Below are positions 53,875-62,921 of a stretch of 64,000 bases of DNA, piece by piece; position 1 is the stretch's first letter; every line of letters begins with the position of its first letter. The notes below the pieces were generated by a model. That model was given only the letters and a program-made list of their open reading frames with translations, did no database searches and was not told the DNA's origin. The stretch is from Aminobacter aminovorans (GTDB taxonomy: Bacteria; Pseudomonadota; Alphaproteobacteria; Rhizobiales; Rhizobiaceae): positions 2,185,501 to 2,249,500 of the forward strand of contig NZ_UFSM01000001.1 in NCBI RefSeq assembly GCF_900445235.1. Direction: 5' to 3'. A program made the translations under genes and the position numbers.

Positions 53875-53896
53875 AACCCGGCCGCGAAGCCGGGTT
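53875..53896 (-). terminator. terminator of the aminotransferase gene
   Basis: AACCCGGC / GCCGGGTT with loop CGCGAA; on the - strand it is followed by TCCTTT. It lies 24 bases beyond the aminotransferase stop. Confidence 0.7.
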
Positions 53897-53919
53897 CCCG
53901 TTCTGCCTCAGTGCATGGC

Positions 53920-55311
<1,392 letters not shown>

Positions 55312-55402
55312 TCAAGTTTGAGCCATTGCGTTAACCGCCGATCAAATCTTCGATGAGATTTTAGCGGGGCAATTTCGCAGCTTTCCGGAAATAGGACGGA
55401 CC

Positions 55403-56314
55403 GTGTCGAAGAGCATCGGGCTCGCCCAAATCATCCGGCACGACGACGGATCTGCGTCAGGCGTCTGGGGCGTGCATGCCCTGCGCAGCGCGTTTCAGCC
55501 GATTTTCGCCTTTCAGTCGGGCCGCTTGCTGGTCACAGCCTTCGAAGGGCTAATCAGGCCGTTTCGCGGTACCGAAGCCGTGCCGCCGGGCATTTTCTTC
55601 GCTGCCGTGGAAGGCATCGAACGGCTGCATGTCGAAACGCTGACCCGCACGCTGCACCTGCTGAACGCCGCCGTGTTCCTGCCCAAGGATGCGTCGATCT
55701 TCATCAATTTCGATCCCTCGGTGTTTCTCGACCGCTCGATCTCGGAACACGCGCTGCGCGACATGCGCCAGGTGCTCAATGAAACCGGCATCGATCCGCG
55801 CCGCATCGTCTGCGAGGTCACCGAGAAGAAACCGGCCTCGGAAGAGGCGCTGTTCGAATTCGTCAGGGCACTGAAGGACAGCGGCCTGCGCATCGCCGTC
55901 GACGATTTCGGGTCGGACGAATCCGACATCAAGCGCATCCGCGACATCAAGCCCGACATCGTCAAGTTCGATGCGCACTGGATCAGCCGGCTGATGGAAT
56001 CGGGGGCCGGCTTCGCGCTGCTCAAAGAGATGGTGGCGAATTTCGAGGACAAGGGCATCCGCACCGTTTTCGAGGGGCTCGAGGAAAGCTGGCAGCTGCA
56101 ACTTGCCGAGCGTTCCGGCGCCTCGATGGTGCAGGGCTTCGTTCTGGCTCTGCCCGAAATCGTGCCGGCGAATTTTTCCCACTTCGAACCGGTGGCGCCC
56201 GGAGCCGCCGGAGATCACCGGACGGAGCTTTTGCCCGCCGGAATTGCCGATGCGGTTGCCGTTCGCGCGCCGCGATCAAGCCGAAGCTTCGGCAAGAGGA
56301 CAGTGCATGAGTGA
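55403..56314 (+). CDS. EAL-domain protein, probable c-di-GMP phosphodiesterase
   Basis: A 303-residue stand-alone EAL domain. All catalytic positions are seen: E48 with E-G-L-I-R (ExLxR motif), N102 in INFDPSVF, E138 in CEVTEKK, D167 and D168 in VDDFGSD, K188 in VKFDAHW, E224 in VFEGLEE and Q244 in QGFVLAL. It should therefore hydrolyse c-di-GMP. No sensor or membrane domain is attached. The GTG at 55403 has AGGA seven bases upstream. Its last eight bases overlap the start of a degenerate EAL gene. Confidence 0.87.
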   Translation: MSKSIGLAQIIRHDDGSASGVWGVHALRSAFQPIFAFQSGRLLVTAFEGLIRPFRGTEAVPPGIFFAAVEGIERLHVETLTRTLHLLNAAVFLPKDASIFINFDPSVFLDRSISEHALRDMRQVLNETGIDPRRIVCEVTEKKPASEEALFEFVRALKDSGLRIAVDDFGSDESDIKRIRDIKPDIVKFDAHWISRLMESGAGFALLKEMVANFEDKGIRTVFEGLEESWQLQLAERSGASMVQGFVLALPEIVPANFSHFEPVAPGAAGDHRTELLPAGIADAVAVRAPRSSRSFGKRTVHE

Positions 56315-57143
56315 CGCGGTTTTCGGGTTTGGCGAGCTGCCTCCGGATCTGGTGGCAAGGATTGCCGCCGACGAAATTGGCCTGGAATTCGGCGTCCACG
56401 GCGAATTTCGCCTGCGTTGTGCGATCCAGCCGATCTTCCGGCATGAGGACGGCCGCCTGACGCCGGTCGCTGCCGAAGCCCAGGTGGTGCCTTACCGCGA
56501 GGGCCGACCGGCGGCGATCGGCGAGTTCCTCGCTGAAGTTGCTGTCGAAGAGCGCGCAATCGTCGGGCGCGTCTGGGCGGTGTTGCCGCTGGCCAACGTC
56601 CACAACATGGGCCTCAAGGGCATAGCGGTGCTGTTCAGGCAGGACATCGAAGGCCAGGCGCTTGCCCTCGATGATCTGGATTTCATGGTTCGGCGCCTTA
56701 AAGGCGAAGGTTTCGAGGCGTCGCAGTTGATCTGCGAGATCGGCGGCGACGAACAGCTCGCCTGCGCGCTGCGCGCGCTCGGCATGCGTGTCGCCATTGG
56801 CCATCATGGATCGGCGGAGCCTGACGGCGATGCCGTCAAGCGCGTGCTACCCGACATCGTCAGGCTCGATCGCGCTTCGTTTGAGCGCTTCTGCGCCGAT
56901 GCGGCGACCGGGCGGCTGCTGCGCCCTGTGGTTTCGGAACTCAAGACGCTTGGCGCCGAGGTGCTCGTTGAGGGCATCGACAATGAGAACCGCCTCGAAA
57001 TCGCGCTTGGCGCCGGTGTCGAGCTTTTGCAGGGCGACCTGCTGGAACCGGCAAAGCTGGTCGGCAGTATCTTTGCCGAGGGGCCACGCGACGCGTCGCA
57101 ATATCGCCGCGGTCAATGCGTGGTGGTGCCACTGTTCGGCTGA
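56307..57143 (+). CDS. degenerate EAL-domain protein (catalytically dead)
   Basis: A 278-residue protein recognisable as EAL by its frame (IQPIFRHEDGRL, LICEIGGDEQ, VEGIDNENRLEIALG, LLQGDLL) but with the active site lost: ExLxR is E57-A-Q-V-V, the Asn is Leu in IAVLFRQ, the Asp pair is Gly-His at 165-168 (IGHHGS) and the Lys is Arg186. Glu144, Glu222 and Gln242 remain. It should not hydrolyse c-di-GMP; it may bind it or pair with the active EAL protein encoded just upstream. Its ATG lies in the end of that gene, so translation is coupled. Confidence 0.82.
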   Translation: MSDAVFGFGELPPDLVARIAADEIGLEFGVHGEFRLRCAIQPIFRHEDGRLTPVAAEAQVVPYREGRPAAIGEFLAEVAVEERAIVGRVWAVLPLANVHNMGLKGIAVLFRQDIEGQALALDDLDFMVRRLKGEGFEASQLICEIGGDEQLACALRALGMRVAIGHHGSAEPDGDAVKRVLPDIVRLDRASFERFCADAATGRLLRPVVSELKTLGAEVLVEGIDNENRLEIALGAGVELLQGDLLEPAKLVGSIFAEGPRDASQYRRGQCVVVPLFG

Positions 57144-57246
57144 CATCCGCGCGAAGCATCACCAAAGCTGATGCCTGGCAGCACAACAATTCGCTGGATA
57201 GACTCATCCCTGGGGCGATAATCGCTGGCCAAACGAGGTGAGTGCG

Positions 57247-57858
57247 ATGATCACGATCTATGGAATGAGTGACAGCGGCAACAGCTACAAGCCGCGGCTT
57301 CTGATGGCCAAGCTCGGTAGGCCGTTCCGACATGTCGAAACCAGTTCGCGCGACGGCTCGACACGCACGCCCGCCTACCTCGCAAAGAACGCCAACGGCA
57401 AGGTGCCGCTACTCGAGCTCGAGGATGGCCGTTTCCTTGCCGAGTCCAATGCGATCCTGCTGCATATGGCCGAAGGCACCCGGCTGCTGCCGACAGATGC
57501 CTACCAGCGGGCGTTGGTCTATCAATGGCTGTTTTTCGAGCAGTACAGCCACGAACCCTTCGTTGCTGTCAGGCGGACGATGTTTCTCTACCCGGAGCGC
57601 GCCGCCCAGGCGACCCCGGAACGCATGCAGGCGTTGCTCGATGGCGGCAACAAGGCGCTCGGCGTGATGCAGACGCAACTCGAGAAGACGCCGTTCCTGG
57701 CAGGCGAAGCGATCAGTGTCGCCGACATAGCTCTCTATGCCTACAGCCATGACGCGACCGTCGGCGGCTACGATCTGGACGCGTTTCCAGCCGTCAAGGC
57801 CTGGCTTCTCCGCGTGGCGGCAGATGAGGGTCATGTGCCGCTCACCTGGCTGCCTTGA
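57247..57858 (+). CDS. glutathione S-transferase family protein
   Basis: A 203-residue GST. The N-terminal thioredoxin fold starts MITIYGMSDSGNSYKPRLLM, with Ser-Gly-Asn-Ser in place of an active-site Cys, then NANGKVPLLELEDGRFLAES with the cis-Pro and Glu-Ser glutathione contacts; the helical half ends with AISVADIALYAYSHD, the N-capping box motif. The ATG at 57247 has GAGGT upstream; an in-frame GTG at 57238 is a poorer choice. Unrelated in detail to the GST at 1395. Confidence 0.87.
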   Translation: MITIYGMSDSGNSYKPRLLMAKLGRPFRHVETSSRDGSTRTPAYLAKNANGKVPLLELEDGRFLAESNAILLHMAEGTRLLPTDAYQRALVYQWLFFEQYSHEPFVAVRRTMFLYPERAAQATPERMQALLDGGNKALGVMQTQLEKTPFLAGEAISVADIALYAYSHDATVGGYDLDAFPAVKAWLLRVAADEGHVPLTWLP

Positions 57859-57882
57859 ACGCCCGATCCTGAAATGCAAAAG

Positions 57883-57905
57883 GCCCGAAGATCTGATCTT
57901 CGGGC
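57883..57905 (+). terminator. terminator of the GST gene
   Basis: GCCCGAAGATC / GATCTTCGGGC around a single T, followed by ATCTTCT; 25 bases after the stop. Confidence 0.65.
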
Positions 57906-57973
57906 ATCTTCTATGTCGCGGACAGGTGTAAGCATGGGCATTCCGGGCCGCGAACCTGTTTGCGGAAAAGAAA

Positions 57974-57996
57974 AAGGCGGGGTGTAACCCCGCCTT
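57974..57996 (-). terminator. terminator of the cspA transcript
   Basis: AAGGCGGGGT / ACCCCGCCTT, loop GTA; on the - strand it is followed by TTTCTTTTCC. It lies 159 bases beyond the cspA stop, leaving a long 3' region. Confidence 0.75.
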
Positions 57997-58002
57997 CCGC
58001 TG

Positions 58003-58107
58003 TCAGCAGCTGATCCTGGTTCCACAGACCCGAGGCGCACGGCAATCTGCCGCATCGTCCTTCCCGGTCCCGGTTCCGGCGCGCTTGTCGCGCAGCCGCC
58101 AGTACAT
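58003..58107 (-). CDS. possible 34-residue ORF downstream of cspA
   Basis: ATG at 58107, begins MYWRLRDKRAGTGTGKDD, ends CGTRISC, and stops six bases before the terminator hairpin. It lies in the cspA 3' region on the same strand. There is no clear ribosome-binding site; listed only as a candidate. Confidence 0.25.
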   Translation of the reverse strand: MYWRLRDKRAGTGTGKDDAADCRAPRVCGTRISC

Positions 58108-58154
58108 CCGTGACTTGCAACGCAATCGGAGCTTTCGCTCCTGCGCGCCTTAAA

Positions 58155-58364
58155 TCAGACTGCCTTCAGAGCGCCAGCCGACGAACGGCCCGTGCGACGG
58201 TCCTGCTCGATTTCGAAGCTGACCTTCTGGCCGTCGGCCAGCGAGCCCATGCCCGAACGCTCAACAGCGGAGATGTGGACGAAAACGTCCGCGCCACCGG
58301 CGTCGGGCTGAATGAAGCCGAAGCCCTTGGTTGCGTTAAACCACTTAACGGTGCCAGTTGCCAT
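58155..58364 (-). CDS. cspA: cold-shock domain protein
   Basis: A 69-residue single cold-shock domain, an RNA chaperone. RNP1 KGFGFI at 13-18 and RNP2 VFVHIS at 27-32 are intact; start [17 protein letters not shown], end [11 protein letters not shown]. The ATG at 58364 has AAGGATA at good spacing. A candidate promoter at 58505-58533 would give a 5' leader of about 130 bases, usual for cold-shock genes. Confidence 0.95.
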   Translation of the reverse strand: MATGTVKWFNATKGFGFIQPDAGGADVFVHISAVERSGMGSLADGQKVSFEIEQDRRTGRSSAGALKAV

Positions 58365-58709
58365 TTTGAATATCCTTGTCGTTTGCAGTTATTCTTGACC
58401 AAGCGAGCATGCCTAGTCGTTGTATCGAGATTTTGGGGAGAGACGTCTGCAAACGCGAGAGTGTCGCGGGGCACGGATCTGTCGGCCGAAATATCAACGT
58501 GCCGGATATAAGGGCAATTGGCGCCAAGTGCAAGCCCTTCCAAATAGTGGATGCCTGAAACCGGCCCCAATTGGCATGCAACCATGGCGGGCGCAGGGTG
58601 TTATATTGAGTGGCGCTGTAGCATCGCAGACGCTTTGAGGCGCGCATGCGGCGCTTTGATGTACAATCGGCAGGTGGGCCGCCGCCTTTTGAAATCCAGG
58701 GAGGTCGTC
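58365..58709. other. intergenic stretch: cspA leader and upstream DNA
   Basis: No gene seen. Bases 58365 to about 58498 are probably the cspA 5' leader on the - strand; the remainder precedes the small exported protein at 58710. Confidence 0.5.
58505..58533 (-). promoter_or_regulatory. candidate cspA promoter
   Basis: On the - strand TTGCAC (58533-58528) and TATATC (58510-58505) are separated by 17 bases, a fair sigma-70 match. Confidence 0.45.
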
Positions 58710-59036
58710 ATGAAAACCATTTTGCTTGCCGCGTGCCTGACACTGCTGGCCGCCGAAGCGCAGGCCGTTTCGCGGTATGTGTCAACGAAAATGAGCTGCG
58801 CTCAGGCGCAGAGCGTGGTGCGCAACCAGGGGGCCGTGATCCTGCGCTGGACGTCGCCGACATCTGGCGTGCCGCGCTATGATCGTTATGTCGCCAACGA
58901 CCACTTCTGCTCGGCCGGCGAAGAGGCGCGCCGGGCATATGTGCCGACCGCCGATGCGCGGTCCTGCCCGGTCTACAACTGCAAGCGAATCGAGCGCGAC
59001 TTCTTCAAACGCCGGCTGTTTCCGCTTCGCCATTGA
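58710..59036 (+). CDS. small exported Cys-containing protein
   Basis: A 108-residue protein: signal peptide MKTILLAACLTLLAAEAQA, then a mature domain with VSTKMSCAQAQSVVRNQGAV, WTSPTSGVPRYDRYVANDHF, CSAGEEARRAYVPTADARSC and VYNCKRIERDFF. Four Cys in the mature part suggest disulfides. Similar small secreted proteins are frequent in rhizobia; function unknown. The ATG at 58710 has GGGAGG upstream, excluding the longer frame from 58551. Confidence 0.78.
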   Translation: MKTILLAACLTLLAAEAQAVSRYVSTKMSCAQAQSVVRNQGAVILRWTSPTSGVPRYDRYVANDHFCSAGEEARRAYVPTADARSCPVYNCKRIERDFFKRRLFPLRH

Positions 59037-59143
59037 ACGCACTCAGGCTACTTTTCCCGAGAGGTGGACGTCTTTTGCGCACTTGGCGGGGCGTTGGGCG
59101 CGTAGCTGCGCGGCTGCGGCGTCAGCCGCTTTTCAATCGCCGG

Positions 59144-59725
59144 TCAGAACCCGAATGATGCTTGAGTGGTCGGCGGTGGGCCTACACGCACGCCTTCGAG
59201 TACCAGCATCTTTTCCTTCATGTTCGACCCGCCCGTCGCCGAGAAGCCGCCGATCTTGCCGCCAGCGGCCAAGATGCGATGGCAAGGGATGACGAGGGGA
59301 ATAGGATTGGCGCCCAGCGCAGAGCCGGTTTCGCGGGAAAACCCCTTGCGGCCAGCCTTTTCCGCTAGCCCGCCATAGGTGGTGGTCTCGCCATAATGAA
59401 GGTTTCTGGCGGCGGTATAGATGTCGAGGCGGAAGTCGTCGACGCCGGCAAGATCGACCGGCACTTCAGAGAAGTCGATGTCGGCGCCCTCGGCGTAGCG
59501 CCTGATGTCGGCGATCAGGATGGCGATCCATAATGGAGGCGTGCCGTCGCCTGCGGCTGTGCCATGGCCGGCTAGGCGCAATAGCCGGCGTTCGGCTGCG
59601 TCGTGGGTTTTCTCGGGCAGGCAAAGCCTGGTCAGTCCGGTGTCGCTCCACGCCAGGGCCATGAAACCTAGGGCCGTTTCGAAGACGGCGTGGCCGGGCA
59701 GGGGGGAGAAAATGCTGGTGTCCAT
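59144..59725 (-). CDS. ogt: methylated-DNA-[protein]-cysteine S-methyltransferase
   Basis: A suicidal DNA-repair protein that moves alkyl groups from O6-alkylguanine to its own Cys. The 193-residue sequence holds Cys148 in IPLVIPCHRIL, the helix-turn-helix wing GETTTYGGLAEKAGR and the Asn hinge GSALGANP. It lacks an AdaA domain, so it is the constitutive Ogt type. The ATG at 59725 has AAAGGA upstream; longer frames to 59917 are not supported. Confidence 0.92.
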   Translation of the reverse strand: MDTSIFSPLPGHAVFETALGFMALAWSDTGLTRLCLPEKTHDAAERRLLRLAGHGTAAGDGTPPLWIAILIADIRRYAEGADIDFSEVPVDLAGVDDFRLDIYTAARNLHYGETTTYGGLAEKAGRKGFSRETGSALGANPIPLVIPCHRILAAGGKIGGFSATGGSNMKEKMLVLEGVRVGPPPTTQASFGF

Positions 59726-59890
59726 GACCGTTCCTTTCGTCCGTTCGGCGGGAGTGAATTCGGTACAAAGAGGGAACAATCTGCCATGATCTGCCACCGC
59801 AGGCCACCCGAAAACCACATCGGCCTGTGGATTGCCCGGGCTCATACGTTGTTGTAGAGAGGTGCGGCGGGACGAAATCATTAACAGAGT

Positions 59891-60961
59891 GTGCATTTGC
59901 CGGCGATAAAGACCCACCTGCTGATCTCGGCGGCATTGGCGACGGCACTGCTGTCGGGCTGCCAGACCAACACAGCGGCCCTCAGCACCGATCTTTCGAC
60001 GGGCGCCGACGTGGCCCTGAACGCCGAGATTGCACCGGCCTCGTCCGAGGTTGCCGATCTGGCGCTGCCCGAAACCGTGGCGGTGATCCCGACCACATCA
60101 TACGCTTCCGCCGAAACGTCGTCGGCTACGGCCGTTCTGGCTGCCGCGGCGCCAGCCGATGCTTCGGATGTTGCCGCTGACGCTTCGACGCCGAGCGCAG
60201 CCGAAGCCGCTACCGTGGCCGTTGCCGCCGTGCAGCCGGCGCCTGCCGGTGGTGCCGAAAAGACCGTTGCCGCTGCGCCGGCTGTGCCTGCCGCGGATGC
60301 CGCCAAGACTGTGGCCGTTGCAGACGCCGCTCCCGTAGCTCCGGCCTTGGCCAAGGGCCCGGTCGACCCGATGTCGGTGCCGATGGCCGGTGGCGATGTC
60401 GTCGTTGTTGCCGGCGCGCCCAAGCTGACCGGCGAATTCCCGTCAGCTCCGACGATCGCCGACTATGCCCTGCCGGCCAGCGCGCCGCTGCCGCGCAGCT
60501 ACCAGGTCGCGTCGCTGGGCAATGTCGCGCCCGAAAGCTTCGCCACCTCGTCTTATGCCGCACCCGACAGCCCGACGCTTGCCTCGCGCGGCAAGATCGA
60601 CGAGCTGATCTCGAAATACGCGGCCCTCTACGAGGTGCCGGAACGGCTGGTGCGGCGCGTGGTCAACCGCGAGAGCACCTTCAATCCGCTGGCCTACAAC
60701 CGGGGCCATTGGGGACTAATGCAGATCAAGCACGCGACAGCGCGCGGCATGGGTTATGACGGACCGGCACGTGGCTTGTTCGACGCCGAGACCAACCTGA
60801 AATACGCGGTCAAATATCTGCGTGGCGCCTGGATGGTGGCCGACGGCGACGAGGACCAGGCCGACAAGCTCTATCAGAGCGGCTATTATTACCACGCCAA
60901 GCGCAAGGGCCTGCTCGACGAAACCGGGCTCGGCCGCGACCGCGCCCGTCATCGCGGCTAG
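59891..60961 (+). CDS. lytic transglycosylase lipoprotein (SLT domain)
   Basis: A 356-residue envelope protein. Signal peptide with lipobox LLSGC at about 20-24, then an Ala/Pro/Thr-rich linker of some 190 residues of low complexity, then an SLT domain (about 235-345): the catalytic Glu near residue 261 in VVNRESTFNPLAYN, followed by HWGLMQIKHATARGMGYDG and ETNLKYAVKYLRGA. It cleaves peptidoglycan without hydrolysis. GTG at 59891 is the start; no strong ribosome site is visible. Confidence 0.87.
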   Translation: MHLPAIKTHLLISAALATALLSGCQTNTAALSTDLSTGADVALNAEIAPASSEVADLALPETVAVIPTTSYASAETSSATAVLAAAAPADASDVAADASTPSAAEAATVAVAAVQPAPAGGAEKTVAAAPAVPAADAAKTVAVADAAPVAPALAKGPVDPMSVPMAGGDVVVVAGAPKLTGEFPSAPTIADYALPASAPLPRSYQVASLGNVAPESFATSSYAAPDSPTLASRGKIDELISKYAALYEVPERLVRRVVNRESTFNPLAYNRGHWGLMQIKHATARGMGYDGPARGLFDAETNLKYAVKYLRGAWMVADGDEDQADKLYQSGYYYHAKRKGLLDETGLGRDRARHRG

Positions 60962-60969
60962 TCTTGCCG

Positions 60970-61452
60970 ATGCCATCGCCGCAGGGCGAAAACGACGTCC
61001 GCCTGCGCAGGGTTCTGCCGGGCGAATTGAAGCCTCCACACTGGCCCGCCGGATTTTCGATGCGGGCGTTCCAGGCCTCCGACGCGGTTGCACTTTACGA
61101 TCTGCTTGAGCTCGTCTTCGACGACGGCATGAACGGGCCGTTCGACCAGTGGTGGCCACGACTTGAGGCCGACTCGGAATTTGACCGTGAACTTTGTTTC
61201 CTGGTCTTCGATAACGAGGGCCGGTTGACCGGGGCTGCCCTCAGCTGGACCAGCGGCTTCCTGAAAGACCTTGCCGTACGCCCCGACAGTCGCGGCAAGG
61301 GTATCGCCGAGGCGCTGCTGTGGCACGTCTTTGCCACCTTCGCCGCGCGGGGCGCGAGCCATATCGACCTCAAGACCAACCTGGTCGACAACTCGGCTGC
61401 TGTTCGGCTCTATCTCAGGCTCGGCATGACCGAGGTGGACTGGGGTGGGTAG
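60970..61452 (+). CDS. GNAT family acetyltransferase
   Basis: A 160-residue GCN5-type N-acetyltransferase. The acetyl-CoA motif A is LAVRPDSRGKGIAEALLWHV and motif B is NSAAVRLYLRLGMTE. It begins a few bases after the transglycosylase stop; both a TTG at 60964 and the ATG at 60970 are possible. Substrate unknown. Confidence 0.85.
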   Translation: MPSPQGENDVRLRRVLPGELKPPHWPAGFSMRAFQASDAVALYDLLELVFDDGMNGPFDQWWPRLEADSEFDRELCFLVFDNEGRLTGAALSWTSGFLKDLAVRPDSRGKGIAEALLWHVFATFAARGASHIDLKTNLVDNSAAVRLYLRLGMTEVDWGG

Positions 61453-61522
61453 GTTCTGCACTTAAGAATAGCAGCAATAATGGCTGTTTTCGATTTTGGG
61501 CTATTCAGATAATCGAACAGCA

Positions 61523-61888
61523 TTACGCCTGATCAGCGATAGCGCGTTTCATCTCCAGAGCCCACTTCCGACCCTCATCTCCACCCCAGAGCAGCCAGGC
61601 GATGTAGCCGGCTGAGGGGTTCTGCTCGTTGCCGTAGTTCTTGCCGCGCTTGTCGACTTCGTGGCGGGCGAAGTAGCTGACCATGCGCTTGATGGTGTGC
61701 GGCGTAAGTTCAGTGCGCACGACGAGCTCCTCGGCGCGGGCGACGCCGATCTCGGTGCCGCCGCGGCCGAACTGTTTTCTGAGCGCAAGCCCCTTGGCGG
61801 CGTTGTCGGCGACGACCTGCGGCGGGACCAGACTGACACCGGATGCCTCGCGGCGGATCTCGTCGAACGGGTCGTAGGCGATGGGCAT
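61523..61888 (-). CDS. phage-type domain protein, orphan
   Basis: A 121-residue protein starting MPIAYDPFDEIRREASG. Its C-terminal 80 residues, KGLALRKQFGRGGTEIGVAR, RMVSYFARHEVDKRGKNYGN and SAGYIAWLLWGGDEGRKWAL, match a domain usually seen in or near phage prohead proteases and head-tail genes. No other phage gene is nearby, so it may be a relic. ATG 61888 has AGGA nine bases upstream; ATG 61909 would add seven residues. Confidence 0.65.
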   Translation of the reverse strand: MPIAYDPFDEIRREASGVSLVPPQVVADNAAKGLALRKQFGRGGTEIGVARAEELVVRTELTPHTIKRMVSYFARHEVDKRGKNYGNEQNPSAGYIAWLLWGGDEGRKWALEMKRAIADQA

Positions 61889-61905
61889 GCGGCGATTCCT
61901 GCTAG

Positions 61906-61949
61906 GCATGATCCCGAAAATGGGAATCGATTTTCGGAAAGATCATGCA
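61906..61949. repeat. rhizobial palindrome
   Basis: GCATGATCCCGAAAATGGG then ATCGATTTTCGGAAAGATCATGC; outer arms GCATGATC and GATCATGC are perfect, inner arms CCGAAAA and TTTTCGG as well. Same type as at 10520 and 39338. Confidence 0.75.
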
Positions 61950-62171
61950 CAAATTCAAAGTGCTGCAGCGTCCTCTGCGCCCAAAAGGATGCGCGGGGCT
62001 GTAGTGAGGAGGCAGGGTAGCCGGATGGGGGCGGGATGACGAGGGTGCAGATCGGCGAGAGGAGGCGATGGTCTCCGGCAGACGAACTCCGTCTTGCGCT
62101 CCTGAAGCTGCCAACAGGGAGGCTGTGGGCCATTCAAAAGCGACCAAGGCGCGGTGTGCGGCATGGACCAC

Positions 62172-62224
62172 CCCCACTCCCCGATCCGCGTTGCGGATGA
62201 CCCTCCCCACAGGGGGAGGGTAAG
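62172..62224. repeat. truncated copy of the 13602 repeat
   Basis: Contains TCCGCGTTGCGGA and CCCTCCCC-acag-GGGGAGGG followed by TAAG, equal to one end of the element at 13602-13747 in inverted orientation. Confidence 0.65.
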
Positions 62225-62237
62225 CTCAGAGCGAACC

Positions 62238-62615
62238 TCACTTCGAGGCGTAGATGGCGCACTTGCCTGTGGTCTTGAGCTTGTATTTCTTGCCGACCGA
62301 GTTGCAACGCTCAAGCGCCTGTTTTTCGGCTGCGGCCTGGGACGGGGCGTTGAGGGAGTCGGCGCAGTAAAAGGCTTCGACGTTGAAGTTCACGTGCGTT
62401 TGCGCATAGGCCGAGTGGCCAGGTGCGGCGACGTATTTCTTATAGGCGTCCTTACACGGGCCGGTGGTTTGGCCGAACTGCGCCGCGTAGCGCTTCTTGC
62501 CTTCGTTGCCGGCCAGCGAGCCCTTGTCCTTGGCCATTGCCGCGACCGGTACGGCCGCAACCAGAAGTCCCGCCAGCACCGGTGCCAGTGCCAGCCGCAT
62601 AGTTTTCAGTTTCAT
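62238..62615 (-). CDS. exported hypothetical protein
   Basis: A 125-residue periplasmic protein: signal peptide LAPVLAGLLVAAVPVAAMAK, then KKRYAAQFGQTTGPCKDAYK, AAPGHSAYAQTHVNFNVEAF, and LERCNSVGKKYKLKTTGKCA. Lys-rich with four Cys. Not assigned to a family. The ATG at 62615 has GGGGAG nine bases upstream; ATG 62597 is less likely. Confidence 0.72.
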   Translation of the reverse strand: MKLKTMRLALAPVLAGLLVAAVPVAAMAKDKGSLAGNEGKKRYAAQFGQTTGPCKDAYKKYVAAPGHSAYAQTHVNFNVEAFYCADSLNAPSQAAAEKQALERCNSVGKKYKLKTTGKCAIYASK

Positions 62616-62921
62616 TCGCAACTACTCCCCACCTGATGGTGAAGAGTTAGCTGCAATCTATGCGGGTGGGAAGGTGGGGCGAGGCAAATCATGCAGTTTC
62701 GTTAAGACGACGCCTGCATATTTCAGTTGTGCCGTAGTGCTTTGCCGGCAGAAAGCCGCAAGACGCCCCGGACTGGTTATGCGCTTGTGAAGCTCTTCTT
62801 CTGCCCTGCAGATGAATGCGCCCGTGGCAAGTATGCCAGCGTTTGCGCTGCCCCTCATCTGCCAGCCGGCATCTTCTCCCCGTAAACGGGGAGAAGAGAA
62901 GCTGTGGCGACGTCCTGGCTT
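62616..62921. other. intergenic stretch upstream of the repeat and carB end
   Basis: No gene seen in about 305 bases; bases 62845-62905 hold a repeat remnant. Confidence 0.5.
62845..62905. repeat. repeat remnant
   Basis: CTGCCCCTCATCTGCCAGCC, then CATCTTCTCCCCGTAAACGG-GGAGAAG. The last part is a perfect hairpin, CTTCTCCCCG / CGGGGAGAAG, and may help terminate carB. Related to 15935-16065. Confidence 0.65.

Larger units (their letters stand above)
61889..62237. other. intergenic stretch with repeats
   Basis: No gene seen. It contains the palindrome at 61906-61949 and a truncated repeat at 62172-62224; the DNA between shows no coding signal. Confidence 0.5.
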
